DNA from: Treponema sp.
GTDB lineage: Bacteria > Spirochaetota > Spirochaetia > Treponematales > Breznakiellaceae
Length of the DNA stretch: 10,676 nucleotides
Assembly: GCA_031273835.1 (NCBI GenBank)
Contig: JAISRD010000047.1
Location: 1-10,676 of the forward strand
Direction of reading: 5' to 3'
Shown one piece after another: positions 5,656 through 10,676 of the stretch. Each line of letters begins with the position of its first letter. The first letter of the stretch is position 1. Under the pieces are notes generated by a model. It saw only the letters and a list, made by a program, of their open reading frames with translations, had not been told where the DNA came from and did not search any database. A program made the position numbers and the translations under genes.

Positions 5656-7324
5656 AGATATACCCCGCATGAAGTCCCGGTTCCCCGGGCCGCCCCGCTT
5701 CCAAAGAAGGCAAGAATTCCTGTGGAAATCCGGCTTCCGCGGGAAGCCACGCTTCCCCGGCAAGTTCCCCGGCGGCGGCGGCAAGCTCCAGGGGATCGGC
5801 AAAGACCCGGCCCCGCTTACGGGACGCGGCGATAAGGAGGGCCCCCGCCGCCGCCGCCGCCCGGAGGCCGTCGTATTCCGCAAGGCCCCTGGTCTTAAGG
5901 GCGTGAAGCCTGGCGCAAAGGGCGGCGCAAAGCCCCGCCAGCAGGTCCCCCGAACCCCCAGCGCCCAGGGCGGGTTCCATTCCGTCTATATAGATCATCC
6001 TGCCGTCCGGGGAGGCGGCAATGAGGACATGGCTTTTGAACAGCAGGACGGCGTTTTTTTCCACCGCCGTTTGCCGTATCAGTTCCGGTTCCGCCAAAAG
6101 CCTTTCCTTGGGGATCCCCGTATAGGCCGCCATTTCCCCCGCATGGGGGGTAAGTACGGCGTTACCCGAAAAAACCGTTTCTTCCGTCAGGGCAATGGCG
6201 TCCGCGTCGAGTATCAGGGGCACGCCCCCCCTTTCCGCTTCCAGGGCGTTCCGTAAAACGGCCCGCTGCGTTTCCCCCCTGCCCCAGCCGGGACCGAGTA
6301 AAAGAGCGTCGGCGGGAAAGCGTCCATCCCCGCCGGCCGTTTCGGGAAGGACCATAATCCCGCCGGAATTGACGGCGGCCTGGGGGTAAATTTCAGGGGC
6401 CGTAAAGAGCCTCACCAGGCCGGCGCCGCCGGAAAGGGCCCCCGCGGCGGCAATGCGGGCCGCGCCGGAAGAACCTACGGCGCCGGCGTGTATTTCCGCC
6501 ACCCCCCGCTCGTATTTGTAGGCCCAGGGGGCAATGGGGGGGATACGCCGGGAAGCGCCGCTCCAGCTAAGAAGCTCCGTCTTTTCGGCGTGGGCCCCCA
6601 GGAGAGCGGCGGGGAAGATCCCCTCCACGGGGATGATGATCCCGCAGTATCCGCGTAAGGCCGGGACATAGAGGCTCTTCTTTACCGGCTCCACCGCGAG
6701 GGTAACGCGGGCCCCAAGAACAGTATCCCCGTTCTTCCAGGAATCGGAACAGCCCGAAGGCACGTCCACCGCAGCGACAAGCGGGACATCCCCCGGCGGG
6801 TCCGCCCGGGATTTGAGGGTCCTTTCATTGACCGCCCTTACCATTTCGGCGGAAACGCCCTCAAGGGCGCCCCGGATACCCGTCCCCGCTATGCCGTCCA
6901 GTATGATCCCGGCGTTTTGAACCAGGAACTCGATTTTTTCCCGGTCCTCCCTCCAGCAGTACACCGGTACGCCCATGGCCTTAAGGGCCCGGAGGGCGCT
7001 TGAGCGGGGGGTGCTTTCATTTTCGGCGGGAGGGCGGCTCAGTACGGCGGCCGGGGCGGAGAAATCCCTGTCCATAAGGAGGGCCCGCAGCATGACCAGG
7101 GCGTCGGCGCCGTTGTTTCCCGGACCGGCCAGGGCGAGTACCGGCCCCCGTACAAACCCCGCCTTTCCGGGATCGCCGTTACGGAGATAGTCTTTCAGCG
7201 CACGGGCGCAGAGGCGGCCCGCGGTTTCAACCAGGGCCTGCGGTTCCAGACCCCAGGACACGGAGGCGTCACGGTCCAGATTCAAAGCCCCGGCGGCCGA
7301 AATGAGGGCCCTCCCGCCGCTCAC
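5642..7324 (-). CDS. nnr: Bifunctional NAD(P)H-hydrate repair enzyme (epimerase plus ADP/ATP-dependent dehydratase)
   Basis: This enzyme repairs hydrated NADH and NADPH. The N-terminal YjeF domain interconverts the R and S hydrates, and the C-terminal ribokinase-like domain dehydrates the S form using ADP (ATP in some relatives). Epimerase domain, about 1-245: VETAGR at 32-37, GPGNNGADAL at 67-76, DGIAGTG at 143-149, VDVPSG at 186-191. Dehydratase domain, about 265-525: GSSGAARIAAAGAL at 284-297, GPGWGR at 344-349, LDADAI at 372-377, LTPHAGEM at 391-398, GAGGSGDLLAG at 454-464 with the catalytic Asp460. It has 560 residues, with a proline/glycine-rich tail of about 35 residues. I chose the GTG at 7324: GGGGGAGA lies 8 bases upstream and it forms a GTGA overlap with the lipoprotein stop. 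Variations: KS for the usual KG (430-431), GSGD for GTGD. The gene is very GC-rich. Confidence 0.93.
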   Translation of the reverse strand: MSGGRALISAAGALNLDRDASVSWGLEPQALVETAGRLCARALKDYLRNGDPGKAGFVRGPVLALAGPGNNGADALVMLRALLMDRDFSAPAAVLSRPPAENESTPRSSALRALKAMGVPVYCWREDREKIEFLVQNAGIILDGIAGTGIRGALEGVSAEMVRAVNERTLKSRADPPGDVPLVAAVDVPSGCSDSWKNGDTVLGARVTLAVEPVKKSLYVPALRGYCGIIIPVEGIFPAALLGAHAEKTELLSWSGASRRIPPIAPWAYKYERGVAEIHAGAVGSSGAARIAAAGALSGGAGLVRLFTAPEIYPQAAVNSGGIMVLPETAGGDGRFPADALLLGPGWGRGETQRAVLRNALEAERGGVPLILDADAIALTEETVFSGNAVLTPHAGEMAAYTGIPKERLLAEPELIRQTAVEKNAVLLFKSHVLIAASPDGRMIYIDGMEPALGAGGSGDLLAGLCAALCARLHALKTRGLAEYDGLRAAAAAGALLIAASRKRGRVFADPLELAAAAGELAGEAWLPAEAGFPQEFLPSLEAGRPGEPGLHAGYIYGRT

Positions 7325-8538
7325 AGGTTCATCTCCCCCAAAAGCCTTTCGGTACGCCACCATACAAGCCGGGCGTCCCATTCGGTGGCAAGGAGCCCCG
7401 AAAGTATCCCCTCGGGGGAAAGGTTAAAGGTATTGTATTCCTGTTCGTCGTTCCGTACCTGGATAAAACCCAGGCGCTGCTCCCTGGAATGGGCGGTGAG
7501 TATCAGCAGGGAATAGCCCCCGTCTATGGGGTAGTCCAGAAAGATACGCCCCTCTTTGATCACCCCCAGCAGGGAATAGAAAAGCCTTTGGGTAACCTTC
7601 TTGTCGTTTTCCGTGGTGGTATACTCGAAGAACGGAACGGAAACCGGCTTGTCATAGGAACCGTCTTCGGCGTTCATGATCCAGATCGTCGAAGAATCCG
7701 GTACGGTCTGGCTGTTTCCGTTTTCGTCCTCGTTTAAGCGGTAATAATTAACCTTGAAAAAGAGCTTCCGTTCGTCGGGGGCGGCGATTACCCTGTCCAG
7801 GGAGGCGTAGGAAACGTCGGCCCCCTCCGGTACGGGTATGCCGTCCCTGCGCAGATGTACCAGGTACAGCAGGGTTCCGCCTGAGTCAAACCAGTATATA
7901 TTCCAGCCCGTGGAAAGGAGGCACACCACGGCAATTTCATCGTCCACCGTGGCGTAGATCCCTGTGATAATGGGAAAGGGCTTACCCCCTATGCCCTCCT
8001 GGCCGAGAAAATTAACGTACCTCCCCGAATCGTCAAAGTGAAGCACCACCGTATCAAGGAGGCTCTTATTCTCGTCATCCATGCTTTTCCGATCTTCCTC
8101 CACCTTATCCGCCACATAAATATGCTTCCGGGAATCGACGGCGATCACCCCGGGCTCCATAAGGGGATAGCTGATGGTCCACCGGGTAACCACCCCCGCC
8201 TCCTCTATGCCGTGGCTCAGGGTAATGGGGGGCGGATTGGTTTCGCCGTTGTAGATTACAAAGAGAAGATCCCCGTAGGAGTTATAGCGGACTATCTTTC
8301 TGCCCTCCGTATCGGATATGTAGAAAAGGCCGTCCCGCATGGCAAAGCTTGTTTTGTGGCCCGAATTGCCCCTCATAAGGTTGTGGAGGTTTACCTGATC
8401 CTCCATGGGGCCTATTTCCAGGCCGAAGAGATCTATCCTGGCCACCGAAGAGATATGCCCCCGGGAACAGGACAGGAGGATGAACCCGGATAAAACGATG
8501 AAAAAACACAGATCCGGCCGGAAATTCCGCAGTTTCAT
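7321..8538 (-). CDS. Lipoprotein with NHL/propeller-like repeats, function unknown
   Basis: A 405-residue exported protein from the ATG at 8538, which has AAGG 8 bases upstream; an in-frame TTG at 8574 would add 12 residues and spoil the signal. The signal peptide is short and hydrophobic (FFIVLSGFILLSC), and Cys24 is the lipidated residue. The mature part shows several propeller-blade-like strands: LFYISDTEGRKIVRYNSYGDLLF, HIYVAD followed by VVLHFDDSGRYVNFLG, and NIYWFDSGGTLLYLVHL. These resemble NHL-type six-bladed propellers, which usually mediate binding. No catalytic motif is seen. It probably sits on a membrane facing the periplasm or surface. Its stop codon overlaps the nnr start (GTGA), so it is the first gene of the six-gene minus-strand run. 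The fold is inferred from repeated strand patterns only. Confidence 0.8.
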   Translation of the reverse strand: MKLRNFRPDLCFFIVLSGFILLSCSRGHISSVARIDLFGLEIGPMEDQVNLHNLMRGNSGHKTSFAMRDGLFYISDTEGRKIVRYNSYGDLLFVIYNGETNPPPITLSHGIEEAGVVTRWTISYPLMEPGVIAVDSRKHIYVADKVEEDRKSMDDENKSLLDTVVLHFDDSGRYVNFLGQEGIGGKPFPIITGIYATVDDEIAVVCLLSTGWNIYWFDSGGTLLYLVHLRRDGIPVPEGADVSYASLDRVIAAPDERKLFFKVNYYRLNEDENGNSQTVPDSSTIWIMNAEDGSYDKPVSVPFFEYTTTENDKKVTQRLFYSLLGVIKEGRIFLDYPIDGGYSLLILTAHSREQRLGFIQVRNDEQEYNTFNLSPEGILSGLLATEWDARLVWWRTERLLGEMNL

Positions 8539-8545
8539 AAAAATA

Positions 8546-8574
8546 ACCTTAAGCCCCCACGGGCGCAATGTCAA
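8546..8574 (-). promoter_or_regulatory. Possible promoter of the minus-strand run
   Basis: A perfect -35 box TTGACA reads on the minus strand at 8574-8569. Seventeen bases on, TAAGGT (8551-8546) is a poor -10 box and overlaps the ribosome binding site. A start from it would fall at or next to the ATG at 8538, giving a leaderless message, so either this is chance or transcription starts elsewhere in 8575-8640. Confidence 0.22.
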
Positions 8575-8641
8575 CGGGGAACAGCGCTTCCGCTCCTCCT
8601 TTTTTCGCTAACGGCATCTTTCAAGGCAGGTATCTTTTTTT

Positions 8642-8670
8642 TTGCAATTTCGTGTTCTTTCCGGAATACT
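8642..8670 (+). promoter_or_regulatory. Probable promoter of the lytic transglycosylase gene
   Basis: TTGCAA (8642-8647) and AATACT (8665-8670) are 17 bases apart. A transcript would start near 8677, at the beginning of the GAGGAGG ribosome binding site of the gene at 8692, giving a leader of about 15 bases. A run of nine T residues precedes the -35 box. Confidence 0.4.
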
Positions 8671-8691
8671 CTATATGAGGAGGCCTGACTG

Positions 8692-9102
8692 ATGGGAAGC
8701 GGAGCGAGAATAATAGCGATGATTCTCAGTATAGCAATCGATGTGGGGGTCGACGGCGGGCTTGGGGTTCTGATAGCCCGAAGGGAAAACCGGAATTTAA
8801 TACCCGCCAAGGTTGGATGTACCGGCGATCTGGGGATAATGCAGTTAAACCCCCGGTATCTGGATTATTTTGTTTCCCGGTATTGGGACAAAGATTGGGA
8901 ATTCGACTGGAAACGGCCTTATGATAATATCTATGTCGGCCTGAAACATCTAAAATATCTGCAGTCCATATCCCACTTCACCGAATGGCAGTCTATTCTC
9001 GCTTACAACGCGGGGGAAGGGGCGGTCCGCAGGGGAACCGTTAAAGACGCAAGTATCGAGTATGCGAATGCCGTCTATTTACTCTGGAAAACCAGAAGGT
9101 GA
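8692..9102 (+). CDS. Short SLT-type lytic transglycosylase
   Basis: Lytic transglycosylases cut peptidoglycan between MurNAc and GlcNAc, leaving a 1,6-anhydro end. The 136 residues are nearly all SLT domain (about 12-130). Glu32 in ARRENRN sits at the catalytic position (usually ES), GIMQLNP at 48-54 matches the conserved GxMQLxP, and LAYNAGEGAV at 103-112 matches AYNAGxGxV. GAGGAGG (8677-8683), 8 bases before the ATG, and an in-frame stop at 8686-8688 fix the start. Only a weak hydrophobic stretch (IIAMILSIAI) lies at the N-terminus, directly in the domain, so there is no normal signal peptide: either export uses another route or the gene is a shortened copy. It has its own promoter-like sequence and points away from the adjacent run, converging with the protease gene at a 4-bp gap. 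Confidence 0.8.
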   Translation: MGSGARIIAMILSIAIDVGVDGGLGVLIARRENRNLIPAKVGCTGDLGIMQLNPRYLDYFVSRYWDKDWEFDWKRPYDNIYVGLKHLKYLQSISHFTEWQSILAYNAGEGAVRRGTVKDASIEYANAVYLLWKTRR

Positions 9103-9106
9103 AATC

Positions 9107-9520
9107 CTACAGAATCGTACACATCACCTCATCACCGTGGGCGCCGATTAGTTCATACCCCGCGGGGTTCACCATGAGGTCCATATCTTCCAGAGGGATA
9201 ACGCCGAGAAGGACCGTGTCGACGCCGGGCATCACGAGGGCCTGACAGGTCATGCTTCGATCTTTCCAGCGGACTTCCACCGGTTCCGTTTGTTGACAGA
9301 TATGCCTTGCGCCGTCAGCCAGGGTCGTGCCGCGCAGGCCTGTTATGGAAAGTCCCAATTGTTTACGGACCTCTTCATTGATAACCAGTGTCCCGCAGCC
9401 GGTATCCACCAGGGCGTTTACCACCGTCATACGGACCTGCTTTTCCGCGATAAGCCGCTCATGCAGTCTGACATTATCACCTGAGTTTTTCAGGATGATT
9501 TCAGCGTATACTAAACCCAT
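9107..9520 (-). CDS. Retropepsin-like clan AA aspartic protease
   Basis: A 137-residue protein of the small bacterial single-domain aspartic protease group (the AF_0612-like type). The catalytic motif is LVDTGCGTLVI with Asp39-Thr40-Gly41; like retroviral protease it would act as a dimer. The opening MGLVYAEIILKN, the later LLGVIPLEDMDLMVNP at about 104-119 and the short tail fit this group. It has no signal peptide, so it is probably cytoplasmic; substrates of the group are largely unknown. The ATG at 9520 has GGAG 6 bases upstream, and a longer open frame back to 9598 is less likely because it would run through the promoter-like sequence. A cysteine follows the DTG where Ala or Ser is common. 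It lies 110 bases downstream of the phospholipase-like gene, same strand. Confidence 0.82.
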   Translation of the reverse strand: MGLVYAEIILKNSGDNVRLHERLIAEKQVRMTVVNALVDTGCGTLVINEEVRKQLGLSITGLRGTTLADGARHICQQTEPVEVRWKDRSMTCQALVMPGVDTVLLGVIPLEDMDLMVNPAGYELIGAHGDEVMCTIL

Positions 9521-9536
9521 GATTAACTCCGGTTTT

Positions 9537-9565
9537 AGTATAAATGATTTTAGGCGGTGTAACCA
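9537..9565 (-). promoter_or_regulatory. Probable promoter of the aspartic protease gene
   Basis: On the minus strand TATACT (9542-9537) is a near-consensus -10 box and TGGTTA (9565-9560) is a weak -35 box 17 bases upstream. Transcription would begin near 9530, leaving a very short leader that holds the GGAG site before the ATG at 9520. Confidence 0.38.
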
Positions 9566-9582
9566 CCCCCCGCGCCTCCCCC

Positions 9583-9638
9583 ACTGGTAACAGCACACTT
9601 TACATGAATTGATGCCGCTGTTGCACGGCGTTACCAGT
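9583..9638. repeat. 9-bp inverted repeat bounding a 56-bp segment
   Basis: ACTGGTAAC (9583-9591) and GTTACCAGT (9630-9638) are perfect inverted copies 38 bases apart; the right arm covers the stop codon of the phospholipase-like gene. A competing inner pair, AACAGC (9589-9594) and GCTGTT (9617-9622), allows another fold. No T-tract follows on the minus strand, so it is not a classic terminator. It may be an RNA-stabilising stem or a small mobile repeat. Confidence 0.5.
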
Positions 9639-10113
9639 CAATGGCGATTAAATACGCGTTCCCGCTTTGCTGGACAAAAACATCGGAGGGGTAGCAGATC
9701 CCCCGTTCCCGTTCTTTCGCGTCCCGTAAATTGCGGGCCAGGACCTGCGCTTTGTTATACGCGTCGCCGCCTCCGAAAAGTACGCCGATAAAGTACACGG
9801 AACCTACCGCGAGACACCCGGTCAAGGCTGCTTTATTAGACCCGAAGGTATCGGCGCAGGCCTTTGCCATGTTGCCTAAAAAACGCAGGTCCGAAACAAT
9901 TTTTGCCCTGCCGAGGTACAGATAATCCAAATCATGCATATCGCAGGCCGCCTTAAAAACAAAATCGGGGAAATCATAGCCGTCCGCCGCGCCGCAGCCG
10001 TTGGCCCCGAGCTGCTGTTCATAGTACCGTGACGAGGGTAACGACATATTTTGAGCGGACAGGGCCAGGGAACAAAATAACGCAAAAGTAACAAAAAACA
10101 CTGTCTTCTTCAT
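9631..10113 (-). CDS. Secreted phospholipase A2-like protein
   Basis: A 160-residue protein with a cleavable signal peptide (MKKTVFFVTFALFCSLALSA, probable cut after residue 20) and no lipobox cysteine at the cut. The core FKAACDMHDLDYLY at 53-66 matches the phospholipase A2 active site, C-x-x-H-D with His60-Asp61. The following DLRFLGNMAKAC resembles the D-x-x-F-x-x-D-M-x-x-x-C helix of prokaryotic (group XIV-like) enzymes. GCGAADGYDFPDF at 39-51 sits where the calcium loop would be. Five mature cysteines (40, 57, 86, 100, 140) could form disulfides. Such enzymes release fatty acids from phospholipid sn-2 positions, outside the cytoplasm. AAGGAG, 5 bases upstream of the ATG at 10113, supports the start. 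I see no clear promoter in 10114-10165. Activity is inferred; a non-catalytic relative is possible. Confidence 0.72.
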   Translation of the reverse strand: MKKTVFFVTFALFCSLALSAQNMSLPSSRYYEQQLGANGCGAADGYDFPDFVFKAACDMHDLDYLYLGRAKIVSDLRFLGNMAKACADTFGSNKAALTGCLAVGSVYFIGVLFGGGDAYNKAQVLARNLRDAKERERGICYPSDVFVQQSGNAYLIAIDW

Positions 10114-10165
10114 AGAGACTCCTTATGAGGCCGAAAATGCCCTTGTGTCTAAATGAGCACATCCG

Positions 10166-10202
10166 AAAAAAGAGAAGGTCCCTCGCCTGACGGTCCGGGA
10201 CC
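10166..10202 (-). terminator. Intrinsic terminator-like hairpin, minus strand
   Basis: On the minus strand GGTCCC (10202-10197), a 14-base loop and GGGACC (10182-10177) form a stem followed by TTCTCTTTTTT. The loop arm can re-pair as CGGTCC/GGACCG. It follows the stop of the coiled-coil remnant by 8 bases and would end transcription before the phospholipase-like gene. Confidence 0.45.
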
Positions 10203-10232
10203 GAAAGACATTAGTTTTGTCTCTCTTCTCTT
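10170..10232. repeat. Nested inverted repeats able to form a three-stem structure
   Basis: An outer 8-bp pair, AAGAGAAG (10170-10177) with CTTCTCTT (10225-10232), encloses two smaller stems: GGTCCC/GGGACC (10177-10202, sharing one base with the outer arm) and AGACA/TGTCT (10206-10210 with 10218-10222). Together they resemble a three-way junction of 63 bases. The stop of the coiled-coil remnant (10211-10213) lies in the second loop. Confidence 0.4.
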
Positions 10233-10435
10233 ATGCAATATTCAATCTGTAGATCAAGGTCACGAATTTGAGCACTAAGATAGCCACATTCAGTGGCAAG
10301 AGTACTGACTTCCTGTTGTTTGGTTTGCTTTTCCGCTTCGGAACGTGCCGCTAGGAGCCTGTGGGCCTTCAGCAGAAAAACGGCGTGGATTTTGAGGAGC
10401 AGGCAAAATTGCTCCCCGTATCGGGTGTGACGGGC
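10211..10435 (-). pseudogene. Coiled-coil protein remnant, no start codon
   Basis: A 74-codon open frame between an in-frame TGA at 10438-10436 and a TAA at 10213-10211, with no ATG, GTG or TTG start. The C-terminal 50 residues read like real protein: HRLLAARSEAEKQTKQQEVS, then TLATECGYLSAQIRDLDLQI and EYCIREERQN. The charged, Gln- and Leu-rich pattern suggests a coiled coil. Codon choice (CGT, CTT, GCT, ATT) differs from the GC-rich third positions of the core genes, which hints at a foreign origin. It is probably the 3' end of a gene whose front was lost when the transposase fragment and palindromic unit arrived, but use of an unusual start or readthrough from the transposase frame cannot be excluded. 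I do not recognise the protein. Confidence 0.45.
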
Positions 10436-10676
10436 TCATTTTGCCTGTTTGCGCATACCCTCTCCACGGTATAGGTCCCCCCGTCTACGCTCGTTACTAT
10501 GGGCTCTAATTCTTTTTTGTCATTCCCATGATTCGTTACGTATTCCCCTGCTATCAGCATACTCCCCACATCTACCGCCGCTTGCGCGTTGTACGCCTGC
10601 TCAAAGTGCTGCCCGTTCCCCGCTTTCATGATCCGGCTTTCAGGGTCCGTGAAATTATACTGGCTGTTCCCCGGCG
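10369..10676 (-). mobile_element. IS1182-type transposase, internal fragment with broken end
   Basis: The frame enters from beyond the right edge. DPESRIMKAGNGQHFEQAYN, then AQAAVDV, and later VTNHGNDKKELEPIV are typical of the central DDE region of IS1182-type transposases (compare DPxSRxMK and GYNAQAAVD in relatives). Family resemblance stops at about YTVERVCA (base 10450). The remaining 26 codons, to the stop at 10371-10369, run through a palindromic repeat and unrelated sequence, while the usual C-terminal part of the enzyme is missing. The copy is therefore almost certainly inactive. The N-terminal half lies outside the window. An internal ATG at 10629 is not a credible start because the family motif begins before it. 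Confidence 0.7.
10396..10447. repeat. Palindromic unit at the transposase break point
   Basis: CAGGCAAAAT (10400-10409) and ATTTTGCCTG (10438-10447) are perfect 10-bp inverted copies 28 bases apart. Inside are CCCG/CGGG (10415-10425, loop TAT) and the alternative CCCGT/ACGGG (10415-10434). GGAGCA/TGCTCC (10396-10415) forms a competing stem. The right arm ends two bases before the last transposase-like codon, so the unit marks the junction. It looks like a REP- or MITE-like palindrome. Confidence 0.5.

Noticed and set aside
5656..5883. Extension of the single-pass membrane protein by 76 codons upstream
   Set aside because: The extra part is inside nnr in another frame, is arginine/proline-rich low-complexity sequence, and starts without a ribosome binding site. 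The ATG at 5655 after GGGG is better.
7325..7381. Longer N-terminus for Nnr starting at the ATG at 7381
   Set aside because: It would overlap the lipoprotein gene by 61 bases. The GTG at 7324 has a strong GGGGGAGA site and a GTGA overlap, and gives the usual epimerase N-terminus.
9097..9129. AGGTGA / TCACCT inverted repeat between the convergent transglycosylase and protease genes as a terminator
   Set aside because: Only 6 bp with a 21-base loop and no T-tract on either strand; it may be chance.
9521..9598. Longer N-terminus for the aspartic protease
   Set aside because: The added residues (CCYQWGRRGGW and so on) resemble nothing in the family, and the GGAG site sits before the Met at 9520.
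9583..9638. Integron attC site
   Set aside because: The arms do not fit the core consensus pair RYYYAAC / GTTRRRY (GTTACCA breaks the RRRY part), and no integrase is present.
1..10676. CRISPR array
   Set aside because: No regularly spaced direct repeats were seen on either strand; the repeats found are inverted pairs or TPR-coding.

Overview
The window looks like part of a spirochaete chromosome, most likely Treponema or a close relative. That is an inference from gene content and style: two Cys-anchored lipoproteins, TPR proteins, several small proteins without a recognisable family, and rsmD and rlmN inside one tight gene run. Most genes have clear GGAG/AGGAGG-type ribosome binding sites, and third codon positions are GC-rich (strongest in the nnr gene). 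No tRNA, rRNA or CRISPR array was seen. The core is flanked by remains of transposable elements: the first 25 codons of an IS630-type transposase at the left edge, leading out of the window, and a broken IS1182-type transposase at the right edge.

Left, plus strand (246-3892): an uncharacterised helical protein, rsmD (16S rRNA m2G966 methyltransferase), a small TPR-like protein, a 376-residue TPR protein and rlmN (23S rRNA A2503 / tRNA A37 methyltransferase). Spacings are 4 bp, 95 bp, an 8-bp overlap and 10 bp, with a possible internal promoter in the 95-bp gap. The theme is RNA modification plus two repeat scaffolds.

Centre, minus strand (8538 down to 3897): six closely packed genes, read in this order: a 405-residue propeller-like lipoprotein, the bifunctional NAD(P)H-hydrate repair enzyme Nnr (epimerase plus dehydratase), a single-pass membrane protein, a four-helix membrane protein, a Nudix hydrolase and an SH3b-type lipoprotein. 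The first three are joined by overlaps (a GTGA junction, then 14 bp), and the last three lie 2 bp apart. Nnr repairs damaged NAD(P)H and the Nudix enzyme probably clears damaged or unwanted nucleotides, so metabolite repair is a plausible theme for the middle of this run; the membrane proteins and lipoproteins are unexplained. The plus and minus blocks converge with a 4-bp gap at 3893-3896, next to a GC-rich hairpin inside the end of the last minus-strand gene.

Right (8642-10676): an accessory-looking islet. It holds a short SLT-type lytic transglycosylase on the plus strand with its own promoter-like sequence, a retropepsin-like (DTG) aspartic protease and a secreted phospholipase A2-like protein on the minus strand, then non-coding structure (inverted repeats, a terminator-like hairpin), a 74-codon coiled-coil remnant without a start codon, and the broken transposase with a palindromic unit at its break point. 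Gaps between genes are all under about 170 bases, apart from the remnant-bearing stretch 10114-10449, which is described feature by feature.
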